6,539 nt of DNA from an uncultured Moraxellaceae bacterium (GTDB lineage Bacteria; Pseudomonadota; Gammaproteobacteria; Pseudomonadales; Moraxellaceae): assembly GCA_937952925.1 (NCBI GenBank), contig CALFYA010000086.1, positions 1 to 6,539 of the forward strand. The letters run 5' to 3'. The notes under the pieces are model-generated. The model did not search any database, was not told where the DNA came from, and worked only from the letters and a program-made list of their open reading frames with translations. Position numbers and translations under genes: made by a program. Of the stretch, positions 1 through 4,878 are shown piece by piece (within the stretch, counting starts at the first letter, position 1; the number at the start of each line of letters is the position of its first letter).

Positions 1-422
1 ATGCTATCGCCCAATAGGCCATAATTGATCAGCAAATCATCGCCATCACGCACGGTATTGTTGATATCACCCGGAAAAAATCCTGATAGGCGCAAAACGT
101 CGGTGTTTTCATCATTGCTAAAATTGTTGATGGTGTCATTGCCTGCACCCAGCACCGAGGTGACCACATAGTCTGCGCCTTCACCACCGCTCATACTGTC
201 GTCACCAGCACCACCATAAATGGTGTCGTTGCCAGCTTCGCCATTGAGAATATCGTTGCTACCCCCGCCATAAATCACATCATGGCCATCACCTGCATTG
301 ACGGTATCCACCGCACTTAACGTACCCGGATCGGCAGTGATGGTGTCGTCTGATGCGGTGCCATTGAGCGTGTCACTTTGATTGACACCAAAAAAATTGG
401 TTGTTCCATTGATAATGGCCAT
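1..422 (-). CDS. RTX calcium-binding repeat protein, 3'-truncated by the window edge
   Basis: The frame opens at an ATG (422-420 on the minus strand) and stays open for 140 codons to the left edge, so only the N-terminus is present. AGGAG at 434-430, 7 nt upstream, supports this start. Residues about 42-86 carry glycine/aspartate-rich nonapeptides of the GGxGxDxx type (for example YGGAGDDSM), the haemolysin-type Ca2+-binding fold that forms a parallel beta-roll. They are followed by a segment (NTDVLRLSGFFPGDINN, then DDLLINYGLLGDS) resembling the haemolysin-related domain often found after such repeats. There is no Sec signal peptide, as expected for type I secretion, whose signal would lie in the missing C-terminus. 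The protein aligns along its length with the start of the next gene (same MAIINGTTN opening and GLLGDS block), so the two are paralogues. It is probably extracellular; its specific function is unknown. Codons 9-12 contain a run of seven T. Confidence 0.9.
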   Translation of the reverse strand, partial: MAIINGTTNFFGVNQSDTLNGTASDDTITADPGTLSAVDTVNAGDGHDVIYGGGSNDILNGEAGNDTIYGGAGDDSMSGGEGADYVVTSVLGAGNDTINNFSNDENTDVLRLSGFFPGDINNTVRDGDDLLINYGLLGDS

Positions 423-555
423 GAGGTTACTCCTGCAATTGTGCGTTCCTGCACATTAACTGATTCATTGAGATTAGATCAGTTTTTAGACGCCGACTAT
501 GGGTGGGATAGAATAATATTGTACGTTTTTTGTATATTTTTAAATTTAAACCAGA

Positions 556-589
556 TGATCATTCGGCTCACATGTCAGCCGAATGATCA
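556..589 (-). terminator. Hairpin, probable intrinsic terminator of the complete RTX gene
   Basis: A perfect 13-bp inverted repeat (TGATCATTCGGCT at 556-568 and its complement at 577-589) has an 8-nt loop. It begins 23 nt past the stop of the RTX gene at 612. On the minus strand the stem is followed by TCTGGTTTAAATTTA, which is T-rich but lacks a clean U-run, so termination may be partial. The plus-strand side has no T tract, which favours minus-strand action. It separates the two RTX genes, suggesting separate transcription or read-through control. Confidence 0.62.
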
Positions 590-611
590 GTCGTAGCAAG
601 AACCTGCTCAT

Positions 612-2162
612 TTAAGTGATGGTGTTCCAAGTATCAGCAAATAGTGTGCCCAACGCGTTTTTGGTGGCGGTAGACAAGGTGGTTTCACCAAAGGCGGGTG
701 GGGTGAGCGCGGCCATCGCATTGACCAAGGTATCGACATCAGCGGCCATCAGGGTACGCCCTGACAGTAAGCGGAATTGTTCGACTTGAGCGCCACCGCT
801 ATACCAATCTTGCACCACAGCGTTGGCATTGGTGCCGATAATACGCACCACCAGATCATCATCGACGCGACTCAGCCAGACTTGCTCACGCAGCACGCCT
901 AGACCAAACTGGATGGTGTCCATTCCACCACCTGCTGTCTCGACCACGGTGTTGGTGGCAAAGTCGCGATTGAGCCGATAGCTATTGCCAATCAGGGTGT
1001 TGGCGAGGTTGTTGCCAATCAGGCCAAATCCACCCGAACCTTGCAAAATGGCTTGCTCAACGTTGGCATAACGGCTGAGGTCAATCGAGACAAACTCGGC
1101 ATAAACGATGTCGTTACCTGCATTGGCAGCTTCAATAATCTCATCTGATTCTTCACTGATCAAATAAACATCATCACCATCACCGCCCACCATGCGATCA
1201 AAGCCATAGCCGCCATCAATCACATCGTTGCCACCCAGCCCCGTGATCACGTTATTGCCACCATTGCCAGTCAAGATGTTGGCCGTGTTGTTGCCAGTCA
1301 AATCCCAATTGGCGATACCAGTCAAGATCAAATGTTCAACGTTTTGATAGTTGGCCAAATCGAGCGAAATCGCCGCAGACTGCACCGTATCTGTCCCTTG
1401 ATTGGCTTGCTCAATCACCACATCAGCTGTGGTCGAGACCACATACAGATCATTGCCATTGCCCCCGATCATGGTGTCCGTGCCAGCACCCCCATCTAGG
1501 GTGTCGTTGCCATCATTGCCAATGAGGGTGTCAAAACCTGAACCTCCATAAATCGCATCGTTGCCACTGCCGCCCGTGAGAATATCTGCAAAATCAGTTC
1601 CATTAATGGTGCCATTACCACTTTTGATGTCACCAAGCGCAAGATCAGAGATATTAATCATGGTGCCATTACTAAATTCAAATTCGATGTGGCGATAATT
1701 TTCGCTGGTGTAGAAATTGAGAATACGGATGCTATCGCCCAATAAACCATAACTAATCAATAGGTCATTGTTGGAGCGGCTGGTATTGTTGATATCGCCA
1801 GGTAATAAGCCACCAAGGACAATCCGGTCAACGGTAAAATCATCACTGCTCTCGTTGTTGATAATATCATTGCCCGCAAGCAGACCAGCAACCGAAGAAA
1901 TCATATAGGTATCGGCACCATTTCCGCCGACCATTAAGTCGTTACCCACACCCCCATACATGGTGTCATCACCATCTTCGCCATTGAGGGTGTCGGCACC
2001 GGCTCCACCGTAGATCAGATCGTTGCCTTCGCCAGCATTGACCACGTCGAGTCCCTCACCGAGCAAGCTTGGATCTGCAGTGATCGTGTCGTTGTCACTG
2101 GTGCCGTCGAGGGTGTCTGATTGGTTGAGACCCAAATTGGTTGTGCCATTGATGATTGCCAT
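612..2162 (-). CDS. RTX calcium-binding repeat protein, probably type I secreted
   Basis: A complete 516-residue acidic, cysteine-free protein. The ATG start is supported by GAGGAG ending 9 nt upstream (AGGAG at 2176-2172). Ca2+-binding nonapeptides occur in three blocks: residues 42-86, about 196-240 and about 298-333 (for example YGGAGADTL, DGGAGTDTM, VGGDGDDVY). Residues about 88-178 and 403-473 resemble the haemolysin-type calcium-binding-related domain (DRIVLGGLLPGDI with GDSIRILNF; VLREQVWLSRVDDDLVV with QDWYSGG). A 61-residue unit at 240-300 is repeated at 333-393 (NYQNVEHLILTG versus RYANVEQAILQG). The C-terminus (LFADTWNTIT), together with the absence of a Sec signal, fits an uncleaved type I (ABC exporter) secretion signal. 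No protease, lipase or other catalytic domain is visible, so a structural, surface, adhesion or biofilm role is inference. No HlyB/HlyD/TolC-type transporter is nearby. The paralogue downstream at 1-422 is in the same orientation. Confidence 0.92.
   Translation of the reverse strand: MAIINGTTNLGLNQSDTLDGTSDNDTITADPSLLGEGLDVVNAGEGNDLIYGGAGADTLNGEDGDDTMYGGVGNDLMVGGNGADTYMISSVAGLLAGNDIINNESSDDFTVDRIVLGGLLPGDINNTSRSNNDLLISYGLLGDSIRILNFYTSENYRHIEFEFSNGTMINISDLALGDIKSGNGTINGTDFADILTGGSGNDAIYGGSGFDTLIGNDGNDTLDGGAGTDTMIGGNGNDLYVVSTTADVVIEQANQGTDTVQSAAISLDLANYQNVEHLILTGIANWDLTGNNTANILTGNGGNNVITGLGGNDVIDGGYGFDRMVGGDGDDVYLISEESDEIIEAANAGNDIVYAEFVSIDLSRYANVEQAILQGSGGFGLIGNNLANTLIGNSYRLNRDFATNTVVETAGGGMDTIQFGLGVLREQVWLSRVDDDLVVRIIGTNANAVVQDWYSGGAQVEQFRLLSGRTLMAADVDTLVNAMAALTPPAFGETTLSTATKNALGTLFADTWNTIT
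984..1445 (-). repeat. Internal duplication in the RTX gene (two 61-codon units)
   Basis: Codons 240-300 (1445-1263) and 333-393 (1166-984) encode related units running from the end of an RTX block (YVVSTTAD / YLISEESD) through an NVEHLILTG / NVEQAILQG motif to GNNTANILTGN / GNNLANTLIGN. A calcium-repeat block lies between them. The arrangement is seen directly by comparing the translated sequence. This repeating pattern is common in large RTX proteins. The two copies have diverged at the protein level, so the duplication is not recent. Confidence 0.75.
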
Positions 2163-2197
2163 GATGGTTCACTCCTCACGAGATGACAGGCTTGTTG

Positions 2198-2227
2198 TCT
2201 ATAGTGTTCACATTAGGGCGCTGCCAA
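2198..2227 (-). promoter_or_regulatory. Candidate sigma70 promoter for the complete RTX gene
   Basis: On the minus strand, TTGGCA (2227-2222) lies 18 nt before TATAGA (2203-2198). This would place the transcription start near 2191, about 30 nt before the ATG, with the ribosome binding site inside the short leader. Upstream of the -35 the strand reads TTATTTTTGG, an AT-rich stretch that could act as an UP element. The -35 matches 5 of 6 consensus bases and the -10 matches 4 of 6. The region is AT-rich, so chance matches are likely. Confidence 0.42.
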
Positions 2228-2611
2228 CCAAAAATAAGTGGTGATCTTGCGAATATGAACTTGTATAAGACACGGCTAAGACGATTTATTTAAATCGGAT
2301 AAAAATTGAATTTTGAGGTTTAGATTGATTGAACGGTGTGAGATATAGAGCTTGTATGAGTCGATTCATTTAGTTTTTTTTATCTTGATGATGGATTGTG
2401 AAGAGGTGGTGTCTGATATTATTTGTGTCAAAATATGTTTGTTTAATGTCGAAGCGGGGTTCTAAAATCCATATTTTTAATAGGTGTTATTTTGATTTTT
2501 AATTTTGTTTGATTTGCGTATTTATATTACCAATAAACCTGTATATATAATATATCTTTCGAAGAATTTAAAATGATAGCGTAAGGATTAATCGATCTGT
2601 TTGTGACAACA
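2228..2611. other. AT-rich intergenic region with no recognisable gene
   Basis: About 490 bp separate the RTX start from the hydrolase stop, and this is its unassigned part. No credible open reading frame with a ribosome binding site was found on either strand. G+C is only 24 of 120 bases in 2461-2580, far below the flanking genes. It contains an inverted repeat of 7-bp arms (CGATTTA at 2282-2288, TAAATCG at 2291-2297), a run of eight T at 2374-2381, and an alternating TA tract near 2541-2555. The likely role is an extended regulatory region for the RTX gene, perhaps bound by an H-NS/MvaT-type silencer. That role is inferred from composition only. Confidence 0.55.
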
Positions 2612-2612
2612 C

Positions 2613-2637
2613 AAAAAATAAGGGCGTTGCCGCCCTT
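2613..2637 (-). terminator. Intrinsic terminator of the alpha/beta-hydrolase gene
   Basis: On the minus strand AAGGGCG, a GCAA loop (GNRA tetraloop) and CGCCCTT form a 7-bp GC-rich stem (2637-2620), followed by A and six T (2618-2613). It begins 18 nt after the TAA stop at 2656. This is a textbook rho-independent terminator and isolates the hydrolase gene from the RTX genes downstream of it. Confidence 0.9.
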
Positions 2638-2655
2638 TGTAGATGAGGGGATAGC

Positions 2656-3975
2656 TTAAGACTCAATCACTTCAATCCGGCTTTCGGCTTGTTCCTGTTT
2701 TTGAACCGGCAACGGGACATAAGCACCCGGTACCAACCATGCAATCACCTGATTGCGCACGAGCGGATGGTATTGCAGCTCAAAGTGATTGATGCCATAA
2801 AACACGGCTTTGCGGCTTTCGGGCACTTTGAGGCGATAGCTGGGGTTGTCATGCTCGCCAAGTGCGCTTTTCACGCTGACCAAATAGTCGCCAATGGCTT
2901 CCATGGTACGACTAGTCGATTGAGGGCCTTTTTCCAGTGTGCCCGCCACCAAAAAGGTTTTGATACTCGACGGCAACGGCGCAGGTTTGCGGTTGTCTTC
3001 AAACTGACCACGACGGCCTTCAAGATGTTCCCAATCGTCGTCACGTACACTGCCATGACGCAAATCGATCACGCCTGCACTGCGGATATCGAGCAGATTA
3101 GACAATGCACCGGTAAAGGGCATTTGTCCCAAGCGTTCTTGGATCATAAAGCCCAAACGCTCAAGCACCGCGCCCTGATGTGGCGAGCCAAGACAGACCA
3201 GATGATCGACGATATACGGCCAGTCGTGTCCCATTTGTTTGCCATAAAACAGCGCACTGCGTGACACCAAACCGCCCATACTGTGACCAATCAGGTCGAT
3301 GTCGGTGATGTGTGGATTTTTGTCGACCAGCTCTTGCAATAGACGAGTAAAGCTTCGGCCGTTTTGTGAAATCCGGCGGCCAGTGTTGTAGTTGAGATAC
3401 AGCACGGTGCTGTTGGGCTGACGATACAGCAGTTGCTCGCCCAAACCCACACTTTCGCCTGGATCCCAACTGTGGTGATTCATGCACAGGCCATGTACCA
3501 AGATCACCACACGACCACGCACTTCACCACGCTGAGGTTGACCGTAACGATCATAAAACATCATCGGCAGCGCCATCGGGTTGCGCATGCGAATCAAATG
3601 ATCACCGGCCACACCATTGATGGTGCCAATCAAAAAATGCTGCATCGGGGTGAGCGGACGATGGGTTTGTGAGGGGGTCAGACGGTTAAATGTCCGCAAA
3701 CTCAAGGCCACGCCTGTCCCCGAATGCTCCATCACATCACGGGTGAGTTTGTAGATACGGCCAGTCAAGCCACGATTCCAACGCCGTTGGTTTTTGTCGT
3801 TGTACAAGCCCAAAGGACGCAGCACGATTTCGCGATGGATGGCTTGCACCACCTCAGTAATCCCCGTAATGCCACTGGTGGCCAGCTGTGCAAGACCTTC
3901 GAGCAAATCCCCTTGATTGGGTGGCTCGCGGCGGATGGTGCAATACGACTCATGCAACGGGGTAGGACTGGTCAT
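2656..3975 (-). CDS. Alpha/beta-hydrolase, PGAP1-like / lipase-type esterase
   Basis: A 439-residue protein when started at the ATG at 3975, the second of two adjacent ATGs (3978 and 3975). AGGAG at 3986-3982 is 6 nt from it but only 3 nt from the first. A further in-frame ATG at 4020 would add 15 residues but lies upstream of that ribosome binding site. Residues 25-50 form a helical motif (EGLAQLATSGITGITEVVQA) that I recall before the hydrolase fold in bacterial relatives. The fold shows the oxyanion strand VVILVHGLCMNHHSW (HG at 161-162), the nucleophile elbow GHSMGG with Ser232, and a conserved RSAGVIDLRHG stretch. The catalytic His is probably His397 (GINHFEL) or His403 (YHPLV); the acid residue is not assigned. 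No signal peptide or membrane segment is obvious. The likely activity is hydrolysis of a lipid or ester; the substrate is unknown. It is monocistronic, with its own terminator, and divergent from yqiA. Confidence 0.88.
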   Translation of the reverse strand: MTSPTPLHESYCTIRREPPNQGDLLEGLAQLATSGITGITEVVQAIHREIVLRPLGLYNDKNQRRWNRGLTGRIYKLTRDVMEHSGTGVALSLRTFNRLTPSQTHRPLTPMQHFLIGTINGVAGDHLIRMRNPMALPMMFYDRYGQPQRGEVRGRVVILVHGLCMNHHSWDPGESVGLGEQLLYRQPNSTVLYLNYNTGRRISQNGRSFTRLLQELVDKNPHITDIDLIGHSMGGLVSRSALFYGKQMGHDWPYIVDHLVCLGSPHQGAVLERLGFMIQERLGQMPFTGALSNLLDIRSAGVIDLRHGSVRDDDWEHLEGRRGQFEDNRKPAPLPSSIKTFLVAGTLEKGPQSTSRTMEAIGDYLVSVKSALGEHDNPSYRLKVPESRKAVFYGINHFELQYHPLVRNQVIAWLVPGAYVPLPVQKQEQAESRIEVIES

Positions 3976-3981
3976 CATCGG

Positions 3982-3986
3982 CTCCT
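3982..3986 (-). promoter_or_regulatory. Ribosome binding site that sets the hydrolase start
   Basis: AGGAG, within CAAAGGAGCC on the minus strand, lies 6 nt before the ATG at 3975 and downstream of the in-frame ATG at 4020. It therefore argues for initiation at 3975 (or 3978) rather than the longer 454-residue frame. Confidence 0.75.
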
Positions 3987-3992
3987 TTGATG

Positions 3993-4008
3993 TGTGCGAT
4001 ACATCACA
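3993..4008. promoter_or_regulatory. CRP/Vfr-like binding site in the hydrolase leader
   Basis: TGTGC-GATACA-TCACA matches 9 of the 10 core positions of the CRP consensus TGTGA-N6-TCACA. It lies just upstream of the hydrolase ribosome binding site and downstream of that gene's candidate promoter (4031-4060), a position where binding would block rather than activate. A larger inverted repeat, ATGTGTGC at 3990-3997 and GCACACAT at 4017-4024, overlaps it and could fold in the hydrolase mRNA leader. Relevance to yqiA, more than 100 nt away, is less likely. Confidence 0.45.
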
Positions 4009-4030
4009 AGTGAGGTGCACACATGTACAC

Positions 4031-4060
4031 GGAATACTGGCAAACCGTGCGGCTTGTCAA
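4031..4060 (-). promoter_or_regulatory. Candidate sigma70 promoter for the hydrolase gene
   Basis: On the minus strand a perfect TTGACA (4060-4055) is followed after 18 nt by TATTCC (4036-4031). Transcription would start near 4024, giving a leader of about 49 nt before the ATG at 3975. The -35 is consensus but the -10 is weak (3 of 6), so an activator or a different -10 may be used. Confidence 0.4.
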
Positions 4061-4099
4061 GTTAGACCAAGGTATAAGCGAACAAATTCAACCAAAACG

Positions 4100-4115
4100 G
4101 TCGGAATTGTCCGAC
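4100..4115. promoter_or_regulatory. Short perfect palindrome upstream of yqiA, possible operator
   Basis: GTCGGA-ATTG-TCCGAC has perfect 6-bp arms and a 4-nt spacer. It ends 9 nt before the AAAAGGA ribosome binding site at 4125. It could be a repressor operator or a small mRNA hairpin near the yqiA initiation region. No T tract follows, so it is not a terminator. The bound factor is not identifiable. Confidence 0.35.
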
Positions 4116-4124
4116 GATTGGCAT

Positions 4125-4131
4125 AAAAGGA
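4125..4131 (+). promoter_or_regulatory. Ribosome binding site favouring the long yqiA start
   Basis: AAAAGGA ends 7 nt before the ATG at 4139. The alternative family-length starts at 4262 and 4265 have no comparable site, so this is the main evidence for the longer protein. The surrounding 11-mer ATAAAAGGATG (4123-4133) recurs exactly before parE (4860-4870). Confidence 0.55.
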
Positions 4132-4138
4132 TGACTGT

Positions 4139-4855
4139 ATGGTCAATACGCTTGACTCATCGAGTCACTGTGAAGTGCTTTTCAACGATCACATCGGGCG
4201 AGCGGTACACTCCTTGGCAAAAATCGGGCATGATGCGACAGGTTTGAAACACGGCAGTCGCATGATGCAACTGATGTATATTCACGGTCTCAACAGCAAT
4301 CATTTGTCGCCCAAAGGCCAATGGATCAGCAATTGGTGTGCCAAACACCGCCCTGATATCACGGTGCGCTGCCCAGACCTGAATCTGCCCCCCAAGCAAG
4401 TGATGGCATTACTCAGTGAACTGATTACGCAAGATCCGCATACCGCAGTGGTGGGGAGTAGTTTAGGCGGCTTTTTTGCGACTGCGTGTGTCGCGGCGCA
4501 TGGCGTGCGGGCTGTACTGATTAACCCTAGCGTGCGACCCTTTGTGTCGTTTGGGCGGTTCTTTCAACACGGTCAAACCGAGCACACCACCGAGACAGGC
4601 TGGCGGATCACGCCGGATCAACTCGATGATTTGGCAGCTTATTATCAAGCAGTACCGGTGCATAGCGATCAAATCTTGGTACTCCTGAAGCAAGGCGATG
4701 AGGTGATTGATTACCGGATTGCCGAAGCGTATTTCAGCCAAAGTGGTGCGCAAAGTCCGCTGATCATCGAACCCGATGGTGATCACTTTATGTCGGATAT
4801 GGCGGATAAAATCCCGCTGATGATTGATTTTTTGTTTGCGCCTGTACAGGCATGA
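4139..4855 (+). CDS. yqiA: YqiA-family alpha/beta-fold esterase
   Basis: A 238-residue frame whose family-like part begins at residues 42-43 (MMQLMYIHGLNSNH). From Met43 it is 196 residues, close to the 193 of E. coli YqiA. In the short numbering it shows the HGLNS oxyanion region near the N-terminus, the nucleophile motif GSSLGG with Ser66, the INPSVRPF stretch typical of YqiA, the acid in KQGDEVIDYR (Asp145), and His174 in GDHF. E. coli YqiA is a small cytoplasmic esterase acting on short acyl esters such as palmitoyl-CoA and p-nitrophenyl esters; its physiological role is uncertain. The start at 4139 is chosen for its ribosome binding site (AAAAGGA, 7 nt); starts at 4262 or 4265 lack one but match family length, so the 42-residue extension is doubtful. 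parE follows 23 nt after the stop with no terminator, as in the conserved yqiA-parE pair, so co-transcription is likely. Confidence 0.88.
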   Translation: MVNTLDSSSHCEVLFNDHIGRAVHSLAKIGHDATGLKHGSRMMQLMYIHGLNSNHLSPKGQWISNWCAKHRPDITVRCPDLNLPPKQVMALLSELITQDPHTAVVGSSLGGFFATACVAAHGVRAVLINPSVRPFVSFGRFFQHGQTEHTTETGWRITPDQLDDLAAYYQAVPVHSDQILVLLKQGDEVIDYRIAEAYFSQSGAQSPLIIEPDGDHFMSDMADKIPLMIDFLFAPVQA

Positions 4856-4878
4856 TTGGATAAAAGGATGGTGGTGGC

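Noticed and set aside
378..596. 72-codon plus-strand open frame at the RTX gene junction
   Set aside because: It is antisense to the start of the left RTX gene, runs through the terminator hairpin, and lacks a convincing ribosome binding site.
612..2162. Glycine/aspartate repeats considered as a CRISPR-like or tandem DNA repeat array
   Set aside because: The periodicity is in the protein (9 residues); the DNA units are diverged and coding, with no spacer structure.
2355..2381. ATGAG-TCGA-TTCAT followed by T8, possible plus-strand terminator
   Set aside because: The stem is only 5 bp including a G-T wobble, with little G+C, and no plus-strand gene precedes it.
2689..3264. 191-codon plus-strand open frame
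   Set aside because: It is wholly antisense to the alpha/beta-hydrolase, which has clear catalytic motifs. Its translation shows no recognisable domain and no good ribosome binding site.
4054..4078. Plus-strand promoter TTGTCA / TATAAG for yqiA
   Set aside because: The spacer is only 13 nt, too short for sigma70, and no better -35 lies at 16-18 nt. The yqiA promoter remains unassigned.
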